A stretch of DNA of 64,000 nucleotides. It comes from Pomphorhynchus laevis. Taxonomy: Eukaryota > Acanthocephala > Palaeacanthocephala > Echinorhynchida > Pomphorhynchidae. Of this stretch, positions 1 through 12,300 are shown piece after piece. Every line of letters starts with the position of its first letter. Within the stretch, counting starts at the first letter, position 1. The notes beneath the pieces are model-generated. The model did not search any database and was not told the DNA's origin. It was given only the letters and a program-made list of their open reading frames with translations. The position numbers and the translations under genes were made by a program. The stretch is taken from the NCBI GenBank assembly GCA_012934845.2, contig WNNJ02003592.1, positions 62,001-126,000 of the forward strand. The letters run 5' to 3'.

Positions 1-330
1 AACCTAAAATAAGGTTACTACTGATGACCTCTAATCCTTAATCTATTACAACGTCTGTTATTTATTAATCAATTCATAAAATTTGACTATTTTAAATTTC
101 AATTTTTTATTTTAACTTAATTATATAATTATTTATATAATTATTATTTATCTTATAAAATATCATATAAAATTATTTATAATTATTTATTATCTAATTA
201 TTAAATTTTGATTTATTGATTTAACATTATTATTTTTATGAATTAATTTATTTTATTCAATACTTAGACTCAGTTAGCTGATTTGATTAATAATTATCAT
301 TTAATTATTGAATTGATTTATCGGACATTT
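1..330 (-). repeat. Interspersed A+T-rich repeat family 1, reverse copy
   Basis: This stretch carries the landmarks of repeat family 1 in reverse orientation: a 'gatgacctctaatcctta' start, an 'acaacgtctgttatttatta' block, a T-rich middle and a 'ctcagttagctgatttgat' end. The same blocks recur in reverse at 8550-8780 and 9130-9300, and in forward orientation at 11325-11520, 53430-55190 and 57350-58090. It has no coding capacity. The GC-richer core of the family is absent here, so the copy is partial and runs off the window edge. Confidence 0.6.
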
Positions 331-1074
331 GAGGAAATGTAGTCAATACTAAAAGTATAATGAAAGTTGTCCAATTCGAAATTGGGAATATATTTTATTC
401 TATATCTTACGAATTAAAAAAGTTTAGCGTTTACACGAATTACCAAAATCGAATTTAAACAAATTGTAACTTAAAAATCAATTGTCATTAAAAGAATCAA
501 ACCAATTACAGGAAATCTGTTTTATAATCTGATAAAATTTAAATCTGGTATAGTCTGATAGTGGATATCTGATTTTCCCTGGTTACCTCTCAGTAAGATA
601 AATTACAAAACACTACCGAAATAGGTTTAGGAGAAGCAAATTAATATTTTATATAGATTATATAAATTATAGATTATCACTGGAAGTATTTTGATTGCAC
701 AATGATTGCACAAAATTTTAGTTTCAATTAAATGATTTTATTATTAGCCTTGGGACTATTAAAATGAAACCCTAATTTCGTCACGAAATAGATAAACGTA
801 TATAATACTGTAAGATGGTGTTACGAGTGTTTGGACAAATATTTTCAATTGTAATAATTATTCACTTATGATGATGTAATAATTAACTATCATGATGAAA
901 TAGTTATTAGTGATGACTAAAAGATGACTAGACAAAATCAGAATACCATCTTCATTTGATTACAATAACAGCATAAATAGATGAGTTTCGTCAACATTTA
1001 TTAGTTTAGTTTAATAAATAAAAAATGAGCAAATATTTTTATTTTAGTACATCAAAAATTTTTAATATTTGATA

Positions 1075-2000
1075 ATGATACATTGTTGATAACAAATTAT
1101 TGGACCTGGATCAAATATGGGAAATTTTTTATTTGATATTTTGCTAACCTTTTTTAGCATCTTCAGAAAATTACATATTTAGATTGCACCATTGAAATAG
1201 ATTATACCAAAATGTTTAAAGAGTTTTATAACTCCTTTAATATCATACATATCTTAAATAGTTGATACTGATCCATTATTGATAAAGAATTATTGGAGCT
1301 GGATCAAAGAATAGAGGAAACTTTTTGATATTTCGCTAATTTCTGTTAGCATCTTCAGAAAGCATCTTCTGAAGATGCTAACAGAAGTTAGCAAAAATTT
1401 AGAAATTAATTTAATTTCCTAACAGAAGTTAGGAAATTACAATGTTTTTTAAAATGTACGTTTTTATAAAAAATTCAAAACGAACGCCGTCATCTTCAGA
1501 AAATTACAGAAATTTCTTGTTGTTTTTTATTTAAAATCGAAAATTAGTTCTTAAGATAGACCTCGATACAGGTAAGAGAGCAAATCTTAAAACTTGCCGT
1601 TGAACGTCTTGGTTTATCCGGTAGTGAATTTTGTATGTCACTAGGATCGGACAGCTGGCGACACCTGATTCATAGACTGTCTGCATGACTTAACACCCAG
1701 TAGACTTAACACCTAGTTGTTTTTTAATTATTGGAGTTGGATCAAAGAAAATAAGAAATTATTTTTGATATTTCACTAACTTCTGTTAGCATCTTCAGAA
1801 AATTACAGAATTTAATATTTAGCGGTTATCGAAATATCAAAAAATTTCCTCTTTTCTTTGATCTAATAATTCTTTAATAATTCTGGATAAGTATCAACTA
1901 TTTAATATTCAGAAGAATTATTAATGCTGGATCAAAGAAAATAAAAATGTTTTTATTGATATTTCACTAATCTCTGTAAGCATCTTCAAAAAATTACAAT
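1075..2000. repeat. Cluster of interspersed repeat family 2, direct and inverted copies
   Basis: A block of about 80-90 bp is repeated. Its landmarks are 'ttattggagctggatcaaa', then 'gatatttc.ctaa', 'tctgttagcatcttcag' and 'aaaattaca'. Forward copies lie near 1095-1175, 1285-1360, 1727-1806 and 1914-1995. A reversed copy lies near 1820-1900. One copy is folded back on itself at 1335-1392: two 26-nt arms (1335-1360, 1367-1392) with one mismatch and a 6-nt loop. No ORF is present. The pattern suggests nested or tandem insertions of a short non-autonomous element. Confidence 0.6.
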
Positions 2001-2644
2001 TGTAAGTTATATAGCCTAGTGATATTATTTATAAATGACCTCACTAGGTAGAGGTTTAACTCTAAACCAATTAACTTTAGGTTATATACGAAGCAATTGA
2101 TTTTTCAAAAATTTCTTTAGTAGATAATCTAACGCAACATAAATCCCAGCTAAAAATAGATTATTTATACAATTGCATTTTATATGGATCTATCTCACAA
2201 GTGTTTTACAATTTCACGAGATGGATTTGACTGAATCACTTTGTATAAAAATTAGGGATTTCTTAAATGTTAGGCTTAAGTTGACTATTCGATATGAAAA
2301 ATAATTTTTATTTTTTTAAAAACTAAAGCTTTTTAATAGAAACAAAGTTATGTACAAATTTTAAAATTCAACGTTTATCGCATCGCATAATCACGTCGTT
2401 GGCGTGATAAAATCAATTTTTAAGAAAATTAAAATAAAATTCATTTTACAATCGTCAAATTTATTATATTGACATCATATTTATGATGCCAAAATGGTTT
2501 TATTCATGGTTTTCCTAAACATCATAGATAACCTATTACTTGAATAACTTAATAATCAGTTAAGCCTTACTTGCGAAAGATAAATAGTTTGATCTTTATT
2601 TGCGAAAGATTACTTAGATCAGTTGTCTCAGCATCTACCTAAAT

Positions 2645-4130
2645 CGGTTTTGAAGCATTTCCATATTTTCATTTCGCCTACGCCTCTCAGACACCCCTTG
2701 TTTATGAAGACCGAATCATTTAGACAAAAATATGCGTTTAGCAGGGTGATCCTTTTGGTCCAATTGGTTTTGCTCTAACAGTAAATCTTATTTCGAATTC
2801 CCTTCAATCCACCCTTAATGCGCGGTACTTAAACAACGCAACGCTTAGAGGAGATGTTTCTTTTGTGCTGCACGATTTGGAGATCATTTTAACAGCATCC
2901 AACCGAATAGTTTTGGAGCTTAATGCAAGCAAATATGAGCTAATGTTCCTGAATATGGTGGAACATTAAATCGAACAGATGACTACTACCTCTTCATCTG
3001 TAGCCCCAAACATAAAAGTGATTAGTCGGGAAAATTTGAAAATCCTTGAAAGCCTTGTCTTTGAAGAGAATTCACCGAAGGATTTGGTGCAGAGCGAGGA
3101 GCAATTGGTATTTATGTACACTATGGTTTGCAAGTTTCGTGTTCATGAAACACTTTTCCTTGTAAGGAACTGTCTTTACACGCCCAGGTTGCTTTATAAG
3201 TTCCGTACAACTCATTGATTCAACATGAACGCGGAACTTTATAAGCTCAACGGTGTCCTGAGAAAAATATTTATCCCACATCAAAAATTTCGCGATATAG
3301 TTTGATGCTTGGCGTAAAGCCTCATTGTCTGTGCCGTTCGGTGGTTTAAGGATCCGCATTTCAGCGGACATTGCTCTTTCAGCTTTTTTTCGTCTGTAGT
3401 GGCAATGAAGGACTGTGTCAACATTCTTCGGAATAACTCTACACATTGTCCACATTTTGACGCTGGCTACTCAACTTGGTTGGCCAAAACGGGTCTCAGT
3501 GAGGCACCGACTAATAGCTATAAACAATCCGCTTGAGACGCTTCCCTCGTTCCACGAGCTCACGAATCTTTAATTAAAGGTTTGGAATGCGAGGCATCTC
3601 GAGTGGGAATTATAGCGGTCTCCACCGGCGTGTCAGGTGCTTGACTCAGTACAGTTCCTATTGGTGCCCTGGGAAATTTGCTTTATGACTAGGTTGTAAG
3701 ACTGAGCACTTCCCTACGACTCGGCCTTCCTATACGTACTCCACACACATGTCATTGTGGAGCGTCTGCTGATGAGTCAGGACGACACGGATGGGTATGC
3801 AGAATTTCGAGAGGCAGATTCCTCATACACACGGAAATAAATTCAGTGATAAGCACAGTCCTCATCATCGTCAACACCCCAAACATTTTAGAGTCATCAA
3901 ACGTATGCAGATCGGACGGTCGACGTCCATATGGAGTCACCATTTTCCCCTAGGAAAAAGATTAAAGCAAGTTACCGGGGATTAACGTGCTACTTCATAT
4001 CTCCTCCAAAACGTTATCAATTTCATCCAACGCGGAAATGCTGTCAGCATTCCGGCGACGGCTCTAAAGGGCAAGACCATGGCAGGCTGGTAGTAAGTTG
4101 ACGACCAAGATGATGAGGATGTATAAGAAC
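2645..4130 (+). mobile_element. RLE-type non-LTR retrotransposon, copy A (RT to endonuclease, degenerate)
   Basis: Translating across frames gives the second half of a non-LTR reverse transcriptase followed by a restriction-like endonuclease. In order: a finger/palm segment reading FAYASQTPLVYEDRII (about 2655-2730); QGDPFGP at 2742, the RT motif 4 region; YLNNATLRG at 2826, where family members have YLDDGTLGG, so both catalytic Asp are now Asn; a thumb piece with SLSVPFGGLRIR (about 3318-3355); a zinc-binding CHCGASADESGRHGWVC (from 3750); and CRSDGRRPYGVTIFP (about 3913-3950), matching the RPDG core of the RLE nuclease. Stops and frame changes are frequent, so the copy is dead. It is clearly richer in G+C than its surroundings. 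The 5' part and the extreme C-terminal tail are missing. Copies of the same family lie at 42.75-44.9 kb and 60.4-60.9 kb. Confidence 0.8.
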
Positions 4131-7100
4131 TTTGCTTCGGACTTGCGAAATAACAATAATTTGATTGCAGTGACTTAGTGTGTGAAAATCATATAAACTA
4201 CATATACATAGTCTTTGATATTCTAGAAGTATTGGAACATTATGTTTAAATACTTTATTTTTTACATTACAAACATCAATACGTTACATCTACTCTGTAC
4301 TGGGGCACACTTGTCATGATGACATTATTGGAAGGAAATTTTATATGCCCATGAGCTTTATAATAAATTTTAAATAAATTTATATTATATTTAATTAGTA
4401 TTATAAATAAATTTAAAATTATTTATTATTTATAAATAATAAATAATAAAATTTAATTATTTAATTTTTAATAATTTATTTATTAATTTAAATTATTTAT
4501 AATTTATTTAAAATAAATTATAAATAAATTTAAAATTGAAATATCTTAATTTCAAAAAGAAACTCGGTATTTTAATGAACAGATTAATAATAAACCAAGC
4601 ATAATAATAAATATTGGAGATAATCAGGAGGGACTGGCAACGTTATCAGGTTTCGACAGCTATTCTTAAAACCAACATAGCGCGGTCCAAATACATGTCA
4701 ATGTTGTATTTTCTTCAATATAATTGAAGGCATATAAAGGCATATCTTATTCTAACACAGAGTATATTATTTACTATCGCTAAGCAAAAATATTCCACTT
4801 TAAAGTTTAAATTCACTTTTAATATTGTTTCGCTGATTTATATACTATACAAATTTGCTGTTCGGTTTATTTTTATTGCAAAATAAAAGTTTACAAAAAT
4901 AATGTCATACCAAAGCAAAGTTCACAAGTCAATAGTGATATATCAGTTACTCAGCTAAAACTACATATTTTGTTCAATAAATAAATTTAAAATTGAAATT
5001 TCTTAATCTTGAATGGATTTTTTTATATTAAAACTTAAGTTAAGTTTTAGAGACTAGAATATTAGGACCGTTTATCAATACTTGTTTTTATTGATAAGTG
5101 AACAGCCTTACATTTAGAAATTTCAGCAACAACTGACTGATTTATACATTAATTAAAATTGTTACACAATTTATTATACAATTAAGTGTTTAGAATGTAA
5201 AACGATCGCGTTATTAATTTAGCTGTAAAGTGATAAATTAAATGATATTCATAATATAATAATGTATATCTTTATATAATATATAAATATTACATATTTT
5301 TATATATAAATTAAGGTTATAAGCGTACTTATGAAAGCAAACTATTAAAAAGAATTGTTCTATGGCATTGTTTGTTATAACATTATAGCTTAATTCGTAT
5401 TTTGTAAATCTTTATCGTTTATGTACTACATGATTTTGGCTTTATACGTAGATTTAGGCATAATATTTCTAGGTTTTTATACCAACAATAACTGTTTAGA
5501 AAGTTAAACGATCACGTTATTAATTTAGCTATAAAGTTTGATTTAATTAATGGAATTCTGTACTGTTCCGTATTTCATCAAATCATACGCAAAGTCATAA
5601 TACACACTAACCACTTGTCTCATTTTTGATATTCTGTTCGTAATCATTCAATGAAAATACTTTGTTTAATTCATCGTAATCCTTCTCTAAATTTAACCAA
5701 ACACTTTAAGTCCTGCTAACAAACTATCAAAACTGAATTAACATGATTTACCTAGAATGTTTAGTAAACTGTAAAATCAATGGAAGTATCGCAAATTGTT
5801 TCGTTATTTTAATCCAAGTACAGCAAGAATTTTGGTCAATAAATGATTAATATAAATTCAAAAGGGATTTCTAGCATACGCATTTAAGTGTACTCTTAGC
5901 TTTACCGTTTATCTGGGTTTACAAGAGGCTGCGAAACTCTATAGGGTAATCAATGCACCATCAAACAGCAATTCTTAAGTTAGACTACATATTCTGTACT
6001 ATAAATAAATCAAAAATGTATATACCTTTAAAACTTTAACTTAAAACAAGAAGATAAGGCATATAATGTAGTAAATGATGTGTACAGCAGATACAAACCT
6101 TTCAATTTAGAGTTTAAATTGAAATAAATCCGATCACTTAACTTAGACTACATATTCTGTACTATATTAAATCTAAAAATGTATATACCTTGACAACTTT
6201 AACTTGAAATTTTTATGAAACGATTAATAGATAATATACAATGTATAAGATGAAATATTGAAAGTTATTAAGAGGAGCTGCTACATTATCAGGTTTCAGC
6301 CCATAGCCGCGGATTCGAATAGATGCTTATATATTTGCCACCGCTGCTATATAAGTTTTTAATTTAAACAAATATCTTATTCTTAACACAAATCATATTA
6401 TTTACTATGCATCAATTTAGATATTGCATACTCATATTTCGACTGCGGGCAACAACACCTTCTCATTTTTAAAATATGACAGCAATTCAAAGAATATCAT
6501 ATCAAAAAGTTATTCAAATTTCCTACAATGAAGCCGTAAAATCTTCAAATAATGATTACGCGACTCACTTGAATGTATATACAACAAATTCAATAAATCA
6601 GATCACTTAACTGAATATTTCGTATTATGTATAAATCTAAAAATGTTAATACTTTAATTCTTAATAAATATACCTAAGAATTATTATTGTTTTTAGTCAA
6701 ATTAATTTGTTGTATAAATTATAATATACACTATAAAACAATGTAATGTGTATAATATACACATTACATTTTATATATTACAATATTTATTTAATATTCT
6801 TATATATTCATTTTAAATATTTATATGCATTCTCATTTATTCTCATTCAAATACATATTATATTTTATAACAAAAATAATGTCGTAAAATTTTCCACTTT
6901 TGTTCTTGTATATTATTTTTATGATAAACAAATATATAATTAATATATAATAATATATAATAATATTATATAATATATAATTATATAATTAATTATATTA
7001 TGATCATATAATATAATTATATTATATAATTATTATTTAATTAAATTTTATTTATAATTAAATAAAATATTTTTATATTTTATTACGAAAATAATGTCAT

Positions 7101-7535
7101 ACCAATACAGTTTCATTATTTAATAAAAGAGATATCATCGGGAAACACTATCCATAGCTCAATAGTGATACGTCAGTAGAACAAATCAGATAAATTAATT
7201 GTTTACGCATTTTGTAAAATACATACATAATTTGAATTTATTTAATATTCAAAATAATTTTTGTTTTATAACATTATAGGAATCATATAATTAAAACTAA
7301 ATGCAAAATTTTATTTTGTATTTCAAAATAAAGGGAGTGAAGTAATGAGCTGTAAAATTTAATTTTTTAAACTTTAACAGGAACTCTCAAACGTCATTTT
7401 TGAAAATAGCCTTAATGGCTGTTGATATTTTTCTGATCATGATTTTGTAATATAATATTCAACACCGTCTTTGACATTTTAGTTAACTAGTTTTCTATCA
7501 AAAGTAGTTTTAAATCAATTTTAAATATCAAAACC
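4131..7535. repeat. A+T-rich region with decayed repeat-family-1 pieces; no gene seen
   Basis: No convincing coding region is visible. Family-1 cores can be recognised at about 4600-4800 ('cgttatcaggtttcgac' with a downstream 'aacatagcgcgg') and 6265-6400 ('acattatcaggtttcag'). Tail blocks ('aaaataatgtcataccaa', 'tcaatagtgatacgtcagt') lie near 4890-4960 and 7085-7190. Local duplications include 'cgttattaatttagct' (5209, 5517) and 'agactacatattctgtact' (about 5980, 6143). Simple A+T-rich runs occupy 4370-4540 and 6935-7080. Confidence 0.55.
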
Positions 7536-7539
7536 ATAG

Positions 7540-7690
7540 ACAGTGGTTCTTTGCAATTTCTTCGTGAAGTTGACGATATAATTTCTGAAAGTTATCAGTC
7601 ATCAAAAGATCTGTGTACAACGTGGTGCAGAAACAATCTAATGCCAAACTTTAAATGCTAAGCAAACAAAGTTTTTAAAGATAGAAATTA
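7540..7690 (+). mobile_element. Possible LINE reverse-transcriptase relic
   Basis: One frame reads LQFLREVDDIISESYQSSKD followed by LCTTWCRNNLMPNFKC. This resembles the segment after the catalytic YxDD box in CR1/RTE-type LINE reverse transcriptases: Leu-Gln, an acidic helix, then Trp-Cys and a hydrophobic stretch ending near Lys-Cys. Only about 50 residues are recognisable and the catalytic box is not seen, so this is tentative. Random A+T-rich reading is the alternative. Confidence 0.3.
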
Positions 7691-8549
7691 TATTATGCCA
7701 TAATTGTAATTTACAATTTCACGTTTTGGGATGAAAAAGTCGCTTATACTGATATTTTCTTTAATAGTTGATTGCAATAAGCCGAGCATCCCTGCTTATC
7801 AAGATGTGAGTGATGTTTCGTGAAATCGGTAGTCATGCGGAGATAGGCAAATACTCTAAATCGGTTATGATGGTTGTGCTAGATTAATCAGGTTTTAGTA
7901 ACTACAAGAATGCGATAATCTTATGGCAGTTTAACTATAATAAATTAGAAATTAATGGCACTTTTTGCTTCTATACGTTTCCACAACCAAGTCTGTACGC
8001 AGACAATATTTACTCTTTACCTTGGACAATTACTACATAATTTATGAATTATGTTTTGCGCACAAAGACATGTATACATTGATTTTAGAAAATGATAAAA
8101 TAGCATTAGAGAGTAATGACCAAATGTTTTCATCTGATTTTACTAATCACGAGCTCGTAATTAATTGTTCATGCTGCAATCATACCATTATACTAGTTTA
8201 ATTTTGATTTAATTAATTTAATTAAGTTTGAATAAATAAATTATATTATCGGATCAATTTTTAAGGCCTTCAATTTCACACTCAACAGGTAATAGAGTAA
8301 TAATAAATTTTTTAAATAGACAAAAATTTGAAGCATATTCTAAAAGGCCTCGTTGCTGTCTGATTCACTATTTGATTGTTGATAATCGATGTCAATGTGA
8401 ATTTGTCACGTTGCATTTCAAGTACATAGAGGCTTTATGCAAATATATCGGCTTCGCCACACTCTTATGGGATAATTTGTTGATGATCGTTCCGTTACCG
8501 ATACTTCGAAGTTTAAAAAATATTTTTTTAATTTGTATTTCAATTTCAG

Positions 8550-9310
8550 TTCATTCTGATGACCTCTAATCATTATTCTGATTTTATTTTAAATTTCAAT
8601 TTTTTATTTTAACTTGATATAAATTATATAAAATCTTATAACAATTATTTATTAATAATTAATTTTTTATTATTTAACCATTGAACTTTTATTTTGCATT
8701 TTTTTAATTTGCAATATAAAATACGTAGACAGTTAGCTTATATAATATTCAAATTTTGTATTTTACAAATCAATCCAAGCAATCATTCTAACGAATACAC
8801 GTAAGCATAACGTCATTATGACGTCATAATCATCTTAATCACTGCTGAGGAATTTATATTTTTTTTCTGAAGTCTTTGCGTGCACAGCTCCAGTTGATTC
8901 ATGGCCAAATTACTGCTTGCTTAAATTATACTAAGAATTTCAATTATAATTTATTTTGACTTGATAATTGTTAAATTTTAAAATAATTATTAAAATTTTC
9001 ATTTTTCCTTATGGAATATTAAGTCTACACCTTATCTTCCGTATATTTACAGAGTTTCAAATACTATTTTATGGTTTTGAAGGATATTACAATCAAATAA
9101 GATACATTTAGAACTTTGTATTTTTAATTCCTCGTGATGACCTTTAATCCTTATTCTGATACATCATATATTATTTATTATTCAATTCATTAAAATTGAC
9201 TTTATAAATTTTAATTATTTATTTTAACTTTATATATATTATAAAATCTTTTATAACAATTATTTATTATTTATTATTTAATTATCAAATTATGAAAAGG
9301 TGTTCCGAAT
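8550..9310 (-). repeat. Repeat family 1, two reverse copies
   Basis: Two partial reverse-orientation copies begin with 'gatgacctctaatc' (8559) and 'gatgacctttaatcctta' (9137). Each is followed by the A+T-rich body seen at 1-330, including 'tttaacttgatataaatta' or close variants. There is no coding content. Confidence 0.55.
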
Positions 9311-9727
9311 TGAGGTAATAGTATCCTAATTATCGCTGACTTATTTTAACTTGATATAAGTTATATTAAATCTTATAACTACTTATTACTTATAATTTAT
9401 TATTATTAATTTATAATGTATAAATTAAATTTATAATTTAAAAAATTTAAATTTATAATTTATTAATACTATAAATTTACAGTACTCAGTTTGAATTATA
9501 AATTATAAATTTTAAGTTATACTCAGTTTGCTAATCTGATTTATTTAAGAATTTGCACAATTTTGTATTTTTATTTTGGTTTTATTCATTGCTAAATTAT
9601 TGTTTTCGTAAATTCTATCGAATAATTATTTTTAATCGCTTTTCTAAATAAATTAGCTCTATCGTGGTAATTTTTTAATAAAAAATTTAAAATAAATTGA
9701 ACAATTAATAACATGTAACCTAAATCA

Positions 9728-10908
9728 ATATCCTTATTTAAGCCTTTTAATGAAGTTTAAAAAATTTATCTCCCATAATTATTTATACAGTGTAATTAAA
9801 TTTAAATATGTTTTAATTAAAATATGTATATTTTCATCAATTTTAATTCAAATTTGCAGCGTAATATTTTTATTTTGTTAAAAATACAGATTTATTACTA
9901 ATAAATCTTATTAGACAATAAAATTTAGTAATTTTAAGATTAATTCAAATTTAAATTAATTCAATATATAAATTATATAAATTATAATAAATTATCTTAA
10001 AGTATCCTTTAAGGTAATTCAATATCCTTATTTAAGCCTTTTAATGAAGTTTAAAAAATTTATCTCCCATAATTATTTATACAGTGTAATTAAATTTAAA
10101 TATGTTTTAATTAAAATATGTATATTTTTAACAATTTTAATTCAAATTTGCAGCGTAATATTTTTATTTTGTTAAAAATACAGATTTATTACTAATAAAT
10201 CTTATTAGACAATAAAATTTAGTAATTTTAAGATTAATTCAAATTTAAATTAATTCAATATATAAATTATATAAATTATAATAAATTATCTTAAAGTATC
10301 CTTTAAGGTAATTCAATATCCTTATTTAAGCCTTTTAATGTAATTAAATTTAAATATGTTTTAATTAAAATATGTATATTTTTAACAATTTTAATTCAAA
10401 TTTGCAGCGTAATATTTTTATTTTGTTAAAAATACAGATTTATTACTAATAAATCTTATTAGACAATAAAATTTAGTAATTTTAAGATTAATTCAAATTT
10501 AAATTAATTCAATATATAAATTATATAAATTATAATAAATTATCTTAAAGTATCCTTTAAGGTAATTCAATATCCTTATTTAAGCCTTTTAATGAAGTTT
10601 AAAAAATTTATCTCCCATAATTATTTATACAGTGTAATTAAATTTAAATATGATTAAATTAAAATATGTATATTTTCATCAATTTTAATTCAAATTTGCA
10701 GCGTAATATTTTTATTTTGTTAAAAATACAGATTTATTACTAATAAATCTTATTAGACAATAAAATTTAGTAATTTTAAGATTAATTCAAATTTAAATTA
10801 ATTCAATATATAAATTATATAAATTATAATAAATTATCTTGAAGTAATCAATATCCTTATTTAAGCCTTTTAATGAAGTTTAAAAAATTTATCTCCCATA
10901 AAAATTAC
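9728..10908. repeat. Tandem array, about 294-bp unit, 4 copies plus a partial fifth
   Basis: Units begin at 'atatccttatttaagcc' at 9728, 10022, 10316, 10570 and 10851. The first two periods are 294 bp. The third unit is about 254 bp because it lacks a 40-bp segment just after its start. The fourth is about 281 bp. The fifth stops after about 58 bp. Units are nearly identical apart from scattered substitutions, so the array is young or homogenised. Landmarks inside each unit are 'tttgcagcgtaatattttt' and 'cttattagacaataaaatt'. No ORF is present in any frame. Confidence 0.92.
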
Positions 10909-11324
10909 ATTAAAGTAATTCAATATATATATCAAGTGTATTAAAATAATATTGTTTAAAGCTGGTTGGAGTTGACTTCCTGAGGCATAATAGAATTATA
11001 GGTTCGTATTTATTTTCCTTTTTATTACTTTTACAAATAGTGTAGCGATATAAATATATTAATTATATTCTTAAATAAGAATAGCAGTTTAAATTTTATC
11101 TGATATAATTGATAGTTTATGAGTATATCAATCAAATTAATTTGTTTGCTCTTTAAATGTCACTGTTCAAAGTATAATTTATACGTATCTTACTTAGATT
11201 AAAATTATATATACTTTTTATCAAAGTTGCCATTAAATTACCATTTAAACACAATTTATTGTAATATTATTATATTATGTTTTTTGTAAATTTAAATATG
11301 TCATCTTTACATAATAAATTAATA

Positions 11325-11520
11325 ATCAGATCAGATAACTGAGTCTACGTATTTAATATTATTAATAAATTAAAAATAAAGATAAATAATCAAAACTAAT
11401 AAATAATTATAAAAGATGTTATACAATTTATATTTATATCAAGTTAAAATAAAAAATTGAAATTTAATTAAAATTTAATTAAAATTTACAATTTAATTGA
11501 AATTATATAACGATTAAATT
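11325..11520 (+). repeat. Repeat family 1, forward partial copy
   Basis: The stretch 'cagataactgagtctacg' (about 11332-11349) is followed by the A+T-rich body with 'acaatttatatttatatcaa'. It matches the start of the family-1 copies at 53.76 and 57.7 kb. The GC-richer core is missing. Confidence 0.6.
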
Positions 11521-11599
11521 TATATAATCTAAGCATTTTAGTATAAACTTCCCTAACTTCTTAATAAAAGACCCAACTTAGTTTAAGTGACCCTACCAG

Positions 11600-12200
11600 G
11601 AAACGTAACTTCCATAGCTATAAAGGTTTAAAATATTGTCTAGATCTAAGCGAGCGCATCTGACATAGTGGTACAAAGTTGTAGCTAACGCAGACATACT
11701 ATCTTCGTTAAAAAAAAGATTTATTTTAACGTGGCAAATGCGTGCCAGCGCACGCTTACATGACCACAACAAAACAAAAATGTAAATCATGTGTTGAGAA
11801 GGTGTGAGCGGAGGAGGTGTTTGAATGTGATAAAGGAGGGGGCGCGGCGGACGTCGAGAGGGAGTTGATTCCATGCGAGTGAGGCGGCGACGAGGAAGGA
11901 TCGGAGACCGTAGTTGTTGGAGTAATCGGGAACGTGGAGTAAGAGGGAATTACAAGAACGCAGCGATAGCGAGGTGGACGAGTGTCGTCTAAGAAAGGAA
12001 GGTTGATGAACGATGGGGAGCTGACAGCGATGAGACGAAAAGTTACGAGAAGAAGGCGGACTTTGATGCGGATGTGGATGGTGGGCTAGGAGAGTTGGGT
12101 AAGATATGTGGATGTGTGGTCGAAGCGACGGAGACGAAAGAGCACTCGAACGGCTGAGTTGATTATTCATTCCTTTAAAGTTCTTATGCACGAGCAATCA
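11600..12200 (-). mobile_element. LINE 3' fragment: C-terminal tail of a non-LTR reverse transcriptase
   Basis: On the minus strand 12197-11787 encodes 136 residues ending NNYGLRSFLVAASLAWNQLP then LDVRRAPSFITFKHLLRSHL. This is the usual C-terminus of CR1/L2/Jockey-like LINE ORF2 proteins (RSF.V.A...WN.LP..IR....FK..L...L). The upstream part is Ser/His/Pro-rich and includes RSCNSLLLHVPDYSNNYG, which also fits this tail. The piece is G+C-rich compared with its flanks. The RT core is absent, as expected of a 5'-truncated LINE. The clade cannot be set from the tail alone. Confidence 0.7.
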
Positions 12201-12300
12201 TATATAGGTGGATATTTGGCAATCTTACAATTTGATTACACTAGAGAGTTTAATATTATTAATGACAGATATGATATTATTGAACATATTTAAGTTTGTA

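Noticed and set aside
3072-3455. 127-codon minus-strand frame
   Set aside because: The opposite strand reads as the RLE RT thumb (PRLLYKFRT, SLSVPFGGLRIR), so the minus frame is a shadow.
3764-3790. Hammerhead-like string 'ctgatgagtcaggacgacac'
   Set aside because: It lies in the coding frame of RLE copy A, where it encodes ADESGRH of the zinc motif. The GAAA box is not present, and the likeness is explained by coding sequence.
7965-8201. 78-codon plus-strand frame starting MLLYVSTTK
   Set aside because: No promoter, family or splice context, and the length is expected by chance in this composition.
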